Assembly: GCF_025567405.1 (NCBI RefSeq)
Contig: NZ_JAOQKJ010000013.1
Location: 1-64,000 of the forward strand
Direction: 5' to 3'
Source of the DNA: Suilimivivens aceti
Lineage (GTDB): Bacteria; Bacillota; Clostridia; Lachnospirales; Lachnospiraceae
Length of the DNA stretch: 64,000 bases
The notes under the pieces: generated by a model
What the model was told of the DNA's origin: nothing
What the model saw: the letters and a program-made list of their open reading frames with translations, nothing else
Databases searched by the model: none
Part shown: positions 25,139-34,199 of the stretch, piece after piece
Layout of the letters: each line of letters begins with the position of its first letter
Numbering within the stretch: position 1 is the stretch's first letter
Position numbers and translations under genes: made by a program

Positions 25139-25450
25139 ATGGCAAGCTTAAAAATTAAAAAGGGCGATACCGTTAAGGTTATCGCCGGTAAAGATAACGG
25201 AAAAGAAGGCAAGGTGCTTTCTGTAGACGCTAAGAACCATAAGGTTGTTGTAGAGGGTGTTGGCGTTGTTACAAAACACACAAAGCCTTCAGCAGCTAAC
25301 CAGAATGGTGGAATTATTCAAAAAGAAGCTCCCATTGATATTTCAAACGTAATGCTCGTTCACAACGGAAAGACTACAAGAGTAGGCTTCAAGATTGAAG
25401 GCGACAAGAAGGTACGTTTTGCAAAGTCAACTGGCGAAGTAATTGACTAA
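25139..25450 (+). CDS. rplX: 50S ribosomal protein L24
   Basis: 103 residues; KOW motif KKGDTVKVIAGKDNGKEGKV near the N-terminus. Assembly initiator of 50S. 12 bases after rplN with TAGGAGGATA in the gap. Confidence 0.96.
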   Translation: MASLKIKKGDTVKVIAGKDNGKEGKVLSVDAKNHKVVVEGVGVVTKHTKPSAANQNGGIIQKEAPIDISNVMLVHNGKTTRVGFKIEGDKKVRFAKSTGEVID

Positions 25451-25474
25451 TTCTTGGAAAGGAGAACTGGAAGC

Positions 25475-26014
25475 GTGAGCAGACTGAAAGATTTATATAA
25501 TGATGAGATCGTAGATGCTTTAACCAAAAAGTTTGGTTATAAGAATGTGATGGAAGTACCCAAGCTTGACAAGATCGTAATCAACATGGGCGTAGGCGAA
25601 GCTAAGGATAACGCAAAGCTTCTTGAGTCCGCTGTTAAGGATCTTGAAACCATTACCGGTCAGAAGGCTGTACTTACCAGAGCAAAGAAATCTGTTGCTA
25701 ACTTCAAGATCAGAGAAGGACTGGCAATCGGATGTAAGGTTACACTCCGCGGCGAGAGAATGTATGAGTTCCTTGATCGTCTTGTGAACCTGGCACTGCC
25801 TCGTGTACGTGACTTCAGAGGTGTTAACCCCAATTCATTTGATGGAAGAGGAAATTACTCCCTTGGTATCAAGGAACAGCTGATCTTCCCTGAAATCGAA
25901 TATGATAAGGTTGACAAGGTAAGAGGTATGGACATCATCTTTGTTACAACAGCAAAGACTGATGAAGAAGGACGCGAGTTATTGAGATTATTCAATATGC
26001 CGTTTGCAAAGTAA
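25475..26014 (+). CDS. rplE: 50S ribosomal protein L5
   Basis: 179 residues from GTG 25475 (GGAAAGGAG ten bases before); the longer frame to 25454 runs through that RBS. SRLKDLYNDEIVDAL starts it and VRDFRGVNPNSFDGRGNYSL is diagnostic. Binds 5S rRNA and contacts S13. Confidence 0.95.
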   Translation: MSRLKDLYNDEIVDALTKKFGYKNVMEVPKLDKIVINMGVGEAKDNAKLLESAVKDLETITGQKAVLTRAKKSVANFKIREGLAIGCKVTLRGERMYEFLDRLVNLALPRVRDFRGVNPNSFDGRGNYSLGIKEQLIFPEIEYDKVDKVRGMDIIFVTTAKTDEEGRELLRLFNMPFAK

Positions 26015-26034
26015 GAAGGAGGTAAATAGAATCC

Positions 26035-26220
26035 ATGGCTAAGACTTCAATGAAGATTAAACAGCAGCGTAAACCTAAATTCTCTACAAGAGAATACACA
26101 CGTTGCAAAATTTGTGGACGTCCCCACTCTGTTTTGAAAAAGTACGGAATCTGCAGAATTTGCTTCCGTGAACTGGCATATAAGGGTCAGATTCCCGGTG
26201 TTAAGAAAGCAAGTTGGTAG
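26035..26220 (+). CDS. rpsZ: 30S ribosomal protein S14, zinc-binding type
   Basis: 61 residues with two C-x2-C pairs (CKICGRP and CRICFRE), the zinc-ribbon C+ form of S14 common in Firmicutes. The gap to rplE holds AAGGAGGT. Confidence 0.95.
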   Translation: MAKTSMKIKQQRKPKFSTREYTRCKICGRPHSVLKKYGICRICFRELAYKGQIPGVKKASW

Positions 26221-26245
26221 GCAATAATTTAAGGAGGAAAAAAGA

Positions 26246-26647
26246 ATGACAATGAGTGACCCTATTGCAGATATGCTTACAAGAATCCGTAATGCAAATA
26301 CTGCAAAACACGATACAGTAGATGTTCCCTCTTCCAAAATGAAGCTCGCAATTGCAGATATTCTTGTAGAGGAAGGATACATTAAGAAATATGACCTGAT
26401 CGACGAAGGAAGCTTCAAGACGATCCGCATCACATTAAAGTATGGTGCAGACAGAAATGAGAAGATCATTTCCGGATTAAAGAGAATCAGCAAGCCTGGT
26501 CTTCGTATTTATGCAGGCAAGGATGAACTCCCCAGAGTGCTTGGCGGACTCGGTATCGCTATCATCTCTACCAATCAGGGTGTCATCACAGATAAGAAAG
26601 CAAGAGAGCTTCAGGTAGGCGGGGAAGTACTCGCATACGTTTGGTAA
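26246..26647 (+). CDS. rpsH: 30S ribosomal protein S8
   Basis: 133 residues; SDPIADMLTRIRNANTAKH at the start and IAIISTNQGVITDKKARE at the end. A second ATG six bases in is also possible. S8 is the classical translational repressor of the spc operon in E. coli. Confidence 0.96.
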   Translation: MTMSDPIADMLTRIRNANTAKHDTVDVPSSKMKLAIADILVEEGYIKKYDLIDEGSFKTIRITLKYGADRNEKIISGLKRISKPGLRIYAGKDELPRVLGGLGIAIISTNQGVITDKKARELQVGGEVLAYVW

Positions 26648-26693
26648 TAAGAAACTCAAAGGTTTGTTTCATTAATTTATAGGAGGTACGGGC

Positions 26694-27236
26694 ATGTCAC
26701 GTATAGGAAGAATGCCAATCGCAATTCCTGCAGGAGTTACTGTAGAGGTTGCAGAAAATAATAAAGTGACTGTAAAAGGTCCTAAAGGAACACTGGAAAG
26801 AGTGCTTCCGGCAGAAATGGAGATCACGGTTGAAGGCGCAGAAGTAATCGTTAAGAGACCCAATGATCTGAAGAAGATGAAGTCCTTACATGGTCTGACA
26901 AGAACACTGATCCACAACATGGTTGTTGGTGTTACTGATGGCTATGAGAAGAAACTGGAAGTAAACGGTGTTGGTTACAGGGCAGCAAAGTCAGGTAATA
27001 AGCTGACCTTATCTTTAGGATATTCTCATCCGGTTGAGATGATCGATCCTGAAGGAATCGAGACAGTTCTTGACGGACAGAACCTTATCATCGTAAAGGG
27101 TATTGATAAAGAAAAAGTTGGCCAATTCGCAGCTGAAATCAGAGATAAGAGAAGACCTGAGCCTTATAAGGGCAAGGGAATCAAGTATGTTGATGAGACT
27201 ATCAGACGTAAAGTTGGTAAGACTGGTAAGAAATAA
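26694..27236 (+). CDS. rplF: 50S ribosomal protein L6
   Basis: 180 residues, SRIGRMPIAIPAGVTVEV start, two repeated alpha/beta domains and the C-terminal RRPEPYKGKGIKYVDE. Located at the L7/L12 stalk base. TAGGAGGTAC precedes the start. Confidence 0.97.
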   Translation: MSRIGRMPIAIPAGVTVEVAENNKVTVKGPKGTLERVLPAEMEITVEGAEVIVKRPNDLKKMKSLHGLTRTLIHNMVVGVTDGYEKKLEVNGVGYRAAKSGNKLTLSLGYSHPVEMIDPEGIETVLDGQNLIIVKGIDKEKVGQFAAEIRDKRRPEPYKGKGIKYVDETIRRKVGKTGKK

Positions 27237-27256
27237 GAGATAAGGAGAGTGTAAAA

Positions 27257-27625
27257 ATGGTTAGTAAGGAATCAAGACAGAAAGTTCGTGTTAAGAAGCA
27301 CATGAAAATTCGTAACCGTTTCAGCGGAACAGCGCAGAGACCACGTTTAGCTGTGTTCAGAAGTAATAATCATATGTATGCTCAAATTATTGACGATACA
27401 GTTGGCAATACTTTAGTTTCAGCATCTACTCTTGAGAAGGATGTAAAGGCTGAGCTTGAAAAAACCAATAACGTTGATGCAGCAGCATATCTTGGAACTG
27501 TAATTGCTAAGAGAGCAATTGAAAAAGGTATTGATACCGTAGTCTTTGACAGAGGCGGCTTTATATACCAGGGTAAGATCGAAGCATTAGCAGATGCAGC
27601 CAGAGAAGCTGGCTTAAAATTCTAG
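27257..27625 (+). CDS. rplR: 50S ribosomal protein L18
   Basis: 122 residues with basic N-terminus and RPRLAVFRSNNHMYAQIIDD; ends VFDRGGFIYQGKIEALADAA. It binds 5S rRNA with L5. Confidence 0.96.
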   Translation: MVSKESRQKVRVKKHMKIRNRFSGTAQRPRLAVFRSNNHMYAQIIDDTVGNTLVSASTLEKDVKAELEKTNNVDAAAYLGTVIAKRAIEKGIDTVVFDRGGFIYQGKIEALADAAREAGLKF

Positions 27626-27644
27626 GAAAGGAAGACGTGTAATC

Positions 27645-28151
27645 ATGAAGAATATCATAGATGTAAGCCAGTTAGAGTTAAATGATAAAGTTGTTACCAT
27701 CAAGCGTGTAACAAAGACCGTAAAGGGTGGACGTAACATGAGATTTACCGCACTTGTAGTTGTAGGCGACGGTAATGGCCATGTTGGTGCAGGACTTGGA
27801 AAGGCTGTAGAAATTCCCGAAGCTATCCGTAAGGGAAAAGAAGATGCTATGAAGCACATCGTCAGCATTCCTCTTGATGAGAACAATTCTATCACCCATG
27901 ACTTCATCGGTAAGTACGGTTCCGCAAACGTTCTTTTAAAGAAGGCTCCCGATGGTACCGGTATCATCGCTGGTGGTCCTGCACGTATCGTTTGCGAACT
28001 TGCAGGTATTAAGAATATCCGTACCAAGTCACTTGGATCCAACAACAAGCAGAACGTAGTTCTTGCAACAATCGAGGGATTAAGCCAGTTAAAGACTCCT
28101 GAAGAGGTAGCAAAGAACCGCGGTAAGTCTGTAGACGAAGTATTAGCATAG
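27645..28151 (+). CDS. rpsE: 30S ribosomal protein S5
   Basis: 168 residues; RVTKTVKGGRNMRFTALVVV and GNGHVGAGLGKAVEIPEAI are hallmark sequences. Ribosomal fidelity protein near the mRNA entry. Confidence 0.97.
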   Translation: MKNIIDVSQLELNDKVVTIKRVTKTVKGGRNMRFTALVVVGDGNGHVGAGLGKAVEIPEAIRKGKEDAMKHIVSIPLDENNSITHDFIGKYGSANVLLKKAPDGTGIIAGGPARIVCELAGIKNIRTKSLGSNNKQNVVLATIEGLSQLKTPEEVAKNRGKSVDEVLA

Positions 28152-28164
28152 GAGGGAATGTAAG

Positions 28165-28353
28165 ATGGCAGAACAGAAAATGTTAAAGATCACATTAGTG
28201 AAATCTCCTATCGGTGCTGTTCCCAAGCAGAAGGCTACTGTAGCATCCATGGGACTTCGTAAGCTGAATAAGACAATCGTACTGCCCGATAATGCAGCTA
28301 CCAGAGGACAGATTCAGCAGATCAGACATTTAGTTAAAGTAGAAGAAGCATAA
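28165..28353 (+). CDS. rpmD: 50S ribosomal protein L30
   Basis: 62 residues, KITLVKSPIGAVPKQKATV and LRKLNKTIVLPDNAATRGQI. Starts 14 bases after rpsE with AGGAGGGAA in the gap. Confidence 0.95.
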   Translation: MAEQKMLKITLVKSPIGAVPKQKATVASMGLRKLNKTIVLPDNAATRGQIQQIRHLVKVEEA

Positions 28354-28376
28354 ATTATAGATAAGGAGGTGTCACA

Positions 28377-28823
28377 ATGAGTATTGAATTATCCAACTTA
28401 AGCCCTGCAGAAGGTTCTGTAAAGAGTGATAATTTTAGAAGAGGTCGTGGACACGGTTCAGGAAACGGCAAGACAGCTGGTAAGGGCCACAAGGGTCAGA
28501 AAGCTCGTTCAGGAGCACCGAGACCTGGCTTTGAAGGCGGTCAGATGCCTTTATACAGAAGAATTCCCAAGAGAGGCTTTAATTGCCCCAGCCACAAGGA
28601 AATCGTGGGAATTAACTTATCTGCACTCGACAGATTCGAAGATGGCGCAGTCGTAGACGTAGACGCATTAGTAGAGTCCGGAGTTGTAAGAAACCCTAAG
28701 GATGGCGTTAAAATCCTCGGAAATGGAGATATTACCAAAAAGCTTACAGTCAAAGCAAATGCGTTCAGCGCATCCGCAAAGGAGAAGATTGAAGCTGCTG
28801 GTGGAACTGCAGAGGTGATTTAA
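28377..28823 (+). CDS. rplO: 50S ribosomal protein L15
   Basis: 148 residues; the Gly/Arg-rich N-terminal arm RGRGHGSGNGKTAGKGHKGQ enters the 23S rRNA core and GFEGGQMPLYRRIPKRGF follows. Its stop shares a base with the secY start. Confidence 0.97.
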   Translation: MSIELSNLSPAEGSVKSDNFRRGRGHGSGNGKTAGKGHKGQKARSGAPRPGFEGGQMPLYRRIPKRGFNCPSHKEIVGINLSALDRFEDGAVVDVDALVESGVVRNPKDGVKILGNGDITKKLTVKANAFSASAKEKIEAAGGTAEVI

Positions 28824-30136
28824 TGTTAGAAACCTTAAAAAACGCATTTAAAATCAAGGAAATTAGAAATAAGATATTATTTACATTTGCCATGCTGGTT
28901 GTGATCCGTTTAGGATCACAGCTGCCTGTGCCGGGTGTAGACAGACATTATTTTTCTAACTGGTTTGCACAGCAGACAGGTGATGCGTTCAACTTTTTTG
29001 ATGCCTTTACGGGTGGATCATTCTTAAATATGTCCATTCTGGCACTCAATATCACACCCTATATTACATCCTCCATTATCATGCAGCTTCTTACCATTGC
29101 AATTCCGAAGCTGGAGGAGATGCAGAGAGACGGGGAAGAGGGAAGAAAGAAAATGGTTTCCATTACCCGTTATGTAACCGTAGGGCTTGCTTTATTTGAA
29201 TCTACCGCAATGGCAATCGCATTTGGCGGCAACGGTCTCCTGGAGAATTACAATGCACTGAATGTGATTACAGTTATTGCAGCTTTAACAGCAGGTAGTG
29301 CCTTCCTTATGTGGGTAGGTGAAAGAATTACTGAAAACGGTGTTGGAAATGGTATTTCCATCGTCCTGGTAATCAACATCATTTCCCGTATTCCACAGGA
29401 TCTGGCAAGTCTGTTCCAGCAGTTTGTTATCGGAAAGCCGATTGCAACCGCTGTCTGTGCAGCAGCACTGATCCTTGCGATCATTATAGGAATGGTAGTA
29501 CTTGTTATTATACTGAATGACGGCGTTCGTAAGATCCCCGTTCAGTATGCGAAGAAAATGCAGGGAAGAAAAATGGTCGGCGGACAGACATCCTCTATCC
29601 CGCTGAAGATCAACACCGCTGGTGTTATTCCGATCATTTTTGCATCTTCACTGATGCAGCTTCCGATCATTATCTGCAGCTTCTTTAAGATTAATGGTAC
29701 CGGAATATGGGCACATATCTTAAGAGGACTGAATTCCTCTTACTGGTGCAATCCCAAGGAACCGGTGTATTCCATAGGACTTCTGGTGTATGTTGTACTG
29801 GTTATCTTTTTCGCCTACTTCTATACATCCATTACCTTCAATCCACTTGAGATTGCAGAGAATATGAAAAAGTCCGGCGGCTTTATTCCGGGTATCAGAC
29901 CTGGAAAGCCTACCAGCGAGTATCTGTCAAAGATTTTGAATTATATCATTTTCATCGGTGCAGTTGGTCTTACCATTGTTTGCATTATTCCTTATTTCTT
30001 CAATGGTATCTTCAATGCTTCCGTATCCTTTGGCGGAACAAGTCTTATCATTATCGTCAGCGTTGTGCTTGAGACAATGAAGCAGATCGAATCTCAGATG
30101 CTGGTTCGTAATTACAAAGGTTTTTTGAATGACTAA
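28823..30136 (+). CDS. secY: Preprotein translocase subunit SecY
   Basis: 437 residues with ten membrane helices; RLGSQLPVPGVD in the plug region, GERITENGVGNGISI, and the cytosolic loop FNPLEIAENMKKSGGFIPGI. It forms the protein-conducting channel with SecE and SecG. Translation is coupled to rplO by the one-base overlap. Confidence 0.96.
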   Translation: MLETLKNAFKIKEIRNKILFTFAMLVVIRLGSQLPVPGVDRHYFSNWFAQQTGDAFNFFDAFTGGSFLNMSILALNITPYITSSIIMQLLTIAIPKLEEMQRDGEEGRKKMVSITRYVTVGLALFESTAMAIAFGGNGLLENYNALNVITVIAALTAGSAFLMWVGERITENGVGNGISIVLVINIISRIPQDLASLFQQFVIGKPIATAVCAAALILAIIIGMVVLVIILNDGVRKIPVQYAKKMQGRKMVGGQTSSIPLKINTAGVIPIIFASSLMQLPIIICSFFKINGTGIWAHILRGLNSSYWCNPKEPVYSIGLLVYVVLVIFFAYFYTSITFNPLEIAENMKKSGGFIPGIRPGKPTSEYLSKILNYIIFIGAVGLTIVCIIPYFFNGIFNASVSFGGTSLIIIVSVVLETMKQIESQMLVRNYKGFLND

Positions 30137-30207
30137 GATGAATTAAAATTTAGAGGTTGTGGGGAAGGGATTCCCCTGACCTCTATATTGCGTAATGGAG
30201 GGTAAAG

Positions 30208-30849
30208 ATGAAGATCATCATGTTAGGCGCACCTGGAGCCGGAAAAGGCACACAGGCAAAAATGATAGCAGAGAAGTACGGTATTCCCCATATTTCTACG
30301 GGAGACATTTTCAGATACAACATCAAGAACGGTACAGAGCTTGGAAAAGAAGCTAAGAAGTACATGGATCAGGGTCTTCTTGTTCCCGATGAACTGACTG
30401 TTAAGATCCTTCTTGACCGTGTTGCCCAGGATGACTGCAAGAACGGTTATGTTCTGGATGGCTTCCCGAGAACCATTCCTCAGGCTGAAGTACTGGAAGA
30501 GGCACTGACAAAGCTTGGTGACAGGATTGATTATGCTATCAATGTAGAGGTTCCCGATGAGAACATCGTTAAGAGAATGGGTGGAAGACGCGCCTGCGTA
30601 AACTGTGGCGCAACCTATCATATTGAGCACGTTCCTCCGAAGAAGGAAGGCATCTGCGATAACTGCGGAAGTGAGCTGATCCTTCGTGATGATGATAAGC
30701 CGGAGACAGTAAAGAACCGTCTTTCTGTTTATCACAAGCAGACACAGCCATTGATCGATTTTTACAATGGCAAGGGCGTACTCAGAACTGTAGACGGAAC
30801 GGTAGACATGAAGGATGTATTCAATGCTATCGTTGCTATTTTAGGTTAA
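30208..30849 (+). CDS. adk: Adenylate kinase
   Basis: 213 residues. P-loop GAPGAGKGTQAK at residues 7-18, DGFPRTIPQAE, and a LID domain with a zinc site of four cysteines (CVNC and CDNC) typical for Gram-positive enzymes. It interconverts ATP, AMP and ADP. Its place after secY is conserved. Confidence 0.96.
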   Translation: MKIIMLGAPGAGKGTQAKMIAEKYGIPHISTGDIFRYNIKNGTELGKEAKKYMDQGLLVPDELTVKILLDRVAQDDCKNGYVLDGFPRTIPQAEVLEEALTKLGDRIDYAINVEVPDENIVKRMGGRRACVNCGATYHIEHVPPKKEGICDNCGSELILRDDDKPETVKNRLSVYHKQTQPLIDFYNGKGVLRTVDGTVDMKDVFNAIVAILG

Positions 30850-30893
30850 GCTTCCCCGTTTTGTGAAGATGCAGACTGAAAACGGAGGCGTGT

Positions 30894-31661
30894 ATGGCGA
30901 TAACAATTAAATCTGCAAGAGAAATTGAGCTGATGCGGGAATCCTGCAGGCTGCTTTCAGAGGTTCATGACAGACTGAAGGAAGCGATCAAACCGGGGAT
31001 TTCAACCTATGAAATCAATGCACTGGGAGAAAGGCTGATCAGAGGATATGGATGTGAGCCGAATTTTTTGAATTATAACGGATATCCGGCTTCCATCTGT
31101 GTATCTGTGAATGATGAGGTTGTCCATGGCATCCCGAAGAAGGAACGGATCCTTGAGGAGGGCGATATCGTCAGCCTGGATGCGGGACTGATCTATAAAG
31201 GCTATCATTCTGATGCGGCAAGAACCTATCCGGTAGGAACGGTTTCTGCAGATGTGCAGCAGCTTATGGATGTAACAAGACAGAGCTTTTTTGAAGGAAT
31301 TAAATTTGCAAGGGCAGGCTGTCATTTATATGACATTTCAAGAGCCATTGATGCCTATGCAAGCAAATTTGGATATGGGATCGTCCGTGACCTTGTCGGA
31401 CACGGAATCGGAACTCATCTGCATGAAGATCCACAGATTCCTAACTTCAAACAGTGGAGAAAGGGAATTAAGCTTCAGCCGGGTATGACACTTGCTATCG
31501 AGCCCATGATCAACCTTGGAACCTATGAGGTCGGATGGCTGGATGACGACTGGACCGTGGTAACTGCGGACGGACTGCCGTCAGCACATTATGAGAACAC
31601 AGTCCTGGTCACAGAGGGTGATCCGGAGATACTGACACTGCCAGCCGGGGCGAAGGGCTGA
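30894..31661 (+). CDS. map: Type I methionine aminopeptidase
   Basis: 255 residues with the metal-binding set: DAGLIYKGYHSDAART (two Asp), GHGIGTHLHEDPQIPN (His), AIEPM (Glu) and a C-terminal ENTVLVTEG (Glu). It removes initiator methionine from nascent proteins. It starts 44 bases after adk. Confidence 0.96.
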   Translation: MAITIKSAREIELMRESCRLLSEVHDRLKEAIKPGISTYEINALGERLIRGYGCEPNFLNYNGYPASICVSVNDEVVHGIPKKERILEEGDIVSLDAGLIYKGYHSDAARTYPVGTVSADVQQLMDVTRQSFFEGIKFARAGCHLYDISRAIDAYASKFGYGIVRDLVGHGIGTHLHEDPQIPNFKQWRKGIKLQPGMTLAIEPMINLGTYEVGWLDDDWTVVTADGLPSAHYENTVLVTEGDPEILTLPAGAKG

Positions 31662-31676
31662 TGGATGAGGTGAAGA

Positions 31677-31949
31677 ATGACAGAGATGTTTGCAATTTCC
31701 AAAGCAGGACACGATAAAGGCCAGATGTATGTTATTTTGAAAGAAGAAGGCGAATATCTTTATCTTGTGGATGGAAAGACCAGAGGTGTGGATAATCCGA
31801 AGAAAAAAAAGAAAAAGCATGTACAGCCTGTGAAAACGGGTGCTGACGAGAAGCTTGCAGAAAAAATAAAAGACATGCGCACTATATATAATGAAGAAAT
31901 CAGATTTGCGATCAAAAGCAGAACAAATAAGGAGGTAGACAATGTCTAA
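31677..31949 (+). CDS. KOW-domain RNA-binding protein (L14E-like)
   Basis: 90 residues: an N-terminal KOW-like barrel (ISKAGHDKGQMYVILKEE), a lysine run (KKKKKKH at about 42-48) and a helical tail. A gene of this type between map and infA is common in Clostridia and the product is described as an RNA-binding or L14E/L6E/L27E-like protein; a ribosome role is inferred from position and KOW fold. It overlaps infA by eight bases. Confidence 0.75.
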   Translation: MTEMFAISKAGHDKGQMYVILKEEGEYLYLVDGKTRGVDNPKKKKKKHVQPVKTGADEKLAEKIKDMRTIYNEEIRFAIKSRTNKEVDNV

Positions 31950-32160
31950 GTCAGATGTAATCGAAATCGAAGGAACTGTAGTAGAAAAGCTTCCCAATAC
32001 CATGTTCCAGGTAGAACTGGAAAACGGACACAAGGTGCTTGCCCATATCAGTGGTAAGCTGAGACAGAATTTTATCCGTATTCTTCCCGGAGATAAGGTA
32101 ACTCTGGAGCTTTCTCCCTATGATTTATCCAAAGGAAGAATTATTTGGAGAGATAAATAA
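31942..32160 (+). CDS. infA: Translation initiation factor IF-1
   Basis: 72 residues, the S1-like OB fold: IEIEGTVVEKLPNTMFQVEL, HISGKLRQNFIRILPGD and LSKGRIIWR. It occupies the 30S A site during initiation. AAGGAGGTAG lies within the preceding gene. Confidence 0.97.
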   Translation: MSKSDVIEIEGTVVEKLPNTMFQVELENGHKVLAHISGKLRQNFIRILPGDKVTLELSPYDLSKGRIIWRDK

Positions 32161-32230
32161 AAAAGCTATTGTATTTATTATAAACACATGCTATAATGTA
32201 AAACGGTCTTTTTTGAAAGGAGGGTTTAAC

Positions 32231-32344
32231 ATGAAGGTTAGATCATCAGTAAAACCGATTTGCGAAAAGTGCAAAATCATCAAGAGAAAAGGACGTATCA
32301 GAGTAATCTGCGAGAATCCGAAACACAAACAGAGACAAGGATAA
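32231..32344 (+). CDS. rpmJ: 50S ribosomal protein L36
   Basis: 37 residues from ATG 32231 (GAAAGGAGGGTTTAAC before it). The zinc ligands C11, C14, C27 and H32 are all present (CEKC ... CENPKH). Zinc-containing form. Confidence 0.96.
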   Translation: MKVRSSVKPICEKCKIIKRKGRIRVICENPKHKQRQG

Positions 32345-32637
32345 TCCACTGCGACAGCAGAAGGGTTCTTGTCCATTTATTATGAAAGCGGCTGCAGTGT
32401 CAGAAGACACTGATTATTCTAATAAATTGTACCAAGGAGCCTTAGGTGATTACTTGTTGATACTGGTGCGCAGTCTTTCTTCTTAATATATAAAGAGAAA
32501 GATGCATCGGAAAGATCGGAACGTCCGATTGGGCAATAGACCTGCCCCAATCAATTAGTATCAGGTATCTGTCATGAACAGATGCCGGCAGACACGAAAG
32601 CTGTGATCTGCAAAAAAGGAAAATGGAGGAAACGTAA
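32345..32637 (+). promoter_or_regulatory. Leader between rpmJ and rpsM
   Basis: 293 bases without ORF. It holds GATTGGG (about 32534) pairing with CCCAATC about 11 bases on, and other short repeats, and probably carries the alpha-operon leader. No promoter of consensus quality was recognised. Autoregulation by S4, as known in Bacillus and E. coli, is only inferred. Confidence 0.35.
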
Positions 32638-33006
32638 ATGGCTCGTATTGCAGGTGTTGACTTACCCAGAGAAAAACGTGTAGAGATTGGCCTTACCTAT
32701 GTCTATGGAATTGGCAGAGTAAGCGCTAACAAGATTCTGGAGAAAGCAAAGGTAAATCCCGATACCCGTGTCAGAGAGCTCACTGATGATGAAGTTAAGA
32801 GAATCAGCGAAGTAATCGACGCAGAGTACATGGTAGAAGGTGATCTGAGAAGAGAAGTGGCTCTTAACATTAAGAGACTTCAGGAAATCGGATGCTACAG
32901 AGGAATCCGTCACAGAAAGGGACTTCCTGTTCGTGGTCAGAAGACAAAGACCAATGCAAGAACAAGAAAAGGTCCTAAGAGAACAGTTGCAAATAAGAAG
33001 AAGTAA
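32638..33006 (+). CDS. rpsM: 30S ribosomal protein S13
   Basis: 122 residues, ARIAGVDLPREKRVEIGLTY start and RHRKGLPVRGQKTKTNAR near the end. Head protein contacting L5 across subunits. AATGGAGGAAACG precedes it. Confidence 0.97.
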   Translation: MARIAGVDLPREKRVEIGLTYVYGIGRVSANKILEKAKVNPDTRVRELTDDEVKRISEVIDAEYMVEGDLRREVALNIKRLQEIGCYRGIRHRKGLPVRGQKTKTNARTRKGPKRTVANKKK

Positions 33007-33036
33007 TTCAATTTTGAGAAAGTAGGTTAGTTTAAA

Positions 33037-33438
33037 ATGGCAGCAGCAAAAAAAGTTACAAAAAAGGTGACAAAGAAACGTGTCAAGAAAAACGTTGAAC
33101 ATGGACAGGCACATATCCAGGCTTCATTTAACAATACTATCGTTACTTTAACAGATAGCGAAGGTAATGCACTGAGCTGGGCAAGTGCTGGTGGTCTTGG
33201 ATTCAGAGGTTCAAGAAAATCTACTCCCTATGCAGCTCAGATGGCAGCAGAAACAGCAGCAAAGGCTGCTCTGATTCATGGTCTTAAGTCTGTAGATGTT
33301 ATGGTTAAGGGACCTGGATCAGGACGTGAAGCCGCAATCCGTGCGCTGAATGCATGCGGAATTGAGGTAACCAGTATCAGAGACGTAACTCCTGTTCCTC
33401 ATAACGGATGTCGTCCGCCCAAGCGTCGTAGAGTATAG
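33037..33438 (+). CDS. rpsK: 30S ribosomal protein S11
   Basis: 133 residues; a Lys-rich N-terminus then HIQASFNNTIVTLTDSEGN, GSRKSTPYAAQMAAE and the PHNGCRPPKRRRV end. Platform protein at the mRNA exit. Confidence 0.97.
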   Translation: MAAAKKVTKKVTKKRVKKNVEHGQAHIQASFNNTIVTLTDSEGNALSWASAGGLGFRGSRKSTPYAAQMAAETAAKAALIHGLKSVDVMVKGPGSGREAAIRALNACGIEVTSIRDVTPVPHNGCRPPKRRRV

Positions 33439-33527
33439 TCTGCGACTCAGTCAGAAGTAAATCGTAAATCAAGTTGGAAGAAGGCGCCAGGTGCGCTGTA
33501 AACAATAATTTCAGGAGGAAATTTAAA

Positions 33528-34121
33528 ATGGCAGTAAACAGAGTCCCCGTATTAAAGAGATGCAGATCACTTGGTCTTGAACCCGCATATCTTGGTTATG
33601 ACAAGAAGTCTAACAGAACAAATGCAAGAGCAGGCAAGAAGGTAAGTGAGTACGGACTTCAGTTAAGAGAGAAGCAGAAAGCAAAGTTCATCTATGGTGT
33701 ACTTGAGAAGCCTTTCAGAAACTACTATGAAAAAGCTGACAGAATGAAAGGTATGACCGGTGAAAACCTTATGGTTATGCTTGAGAGCAGACTTGACAGC
33801 GTAGTTTTTAGAATGGGATTTGCAAGAACAAGAAGAGAAGCAAGACAGATTGTTGACCATAAGCATGTACTTGTAAATGGTAAGCAGGTAAATATCCCTT
33901 CTTATCTGGTAAAGGCTGGTGACGTAATCGAAATCAGAGAGAAGTCCAAATCCTTACAGAGATATAAAGATATCCTCGAAGTAACAGCAGGAAGACTGAT
34001 TCCCGAATGGATGGATGTTGACCAGGAAGCTTTCAAAGGAACAGTTAAGAACCTTCCTACAAGAGAAATGATTGATGTTCCTGTAGACGAAATGCTTATT
34101 GTCGAATTATATTCCAAGTAA
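33528..34121 (+). CDS. rpsD: 30S ribosomal protein S4
   Basis: 197 residues from ATG 33528 (TCAGGAGGAAAT); the longer frame to 33474 is leader. RVPVLKRCRSLGLEPAYLG and the S4 domain MLESRLDSVVFRMGFA, VDHKHVLVNGKQVNIPS. Note the shortened N-terminus without the usual zinc cysteines. It nucleates 30S assembly. Confidence 0.95.
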   Translation: MAVNRVPVLKRCRSLGLEPAYLGYDKKSNRTNARAGKKVSEYGLQLREKQKAKFIYGVLEKPFRNYYEKADRMKGMTGENLMVMLESRLDSVVFRMGFARTRREARQIVDHKHVLVNGKQVNIPSYLVKAGDVIEIREKSKSLQRYKDILEVTAGRLIPEWMDVDQEAFKGTVKNLPTREMIDVPVDEMLIVELYSK

Positions 34122-34199
34122 AAAGCATAAAAGGTTTCACTGGCTGTATATTCTGCAGCCGGTGGAATTTACATTTGTTCGTAAAGGAGGGTATTGGCA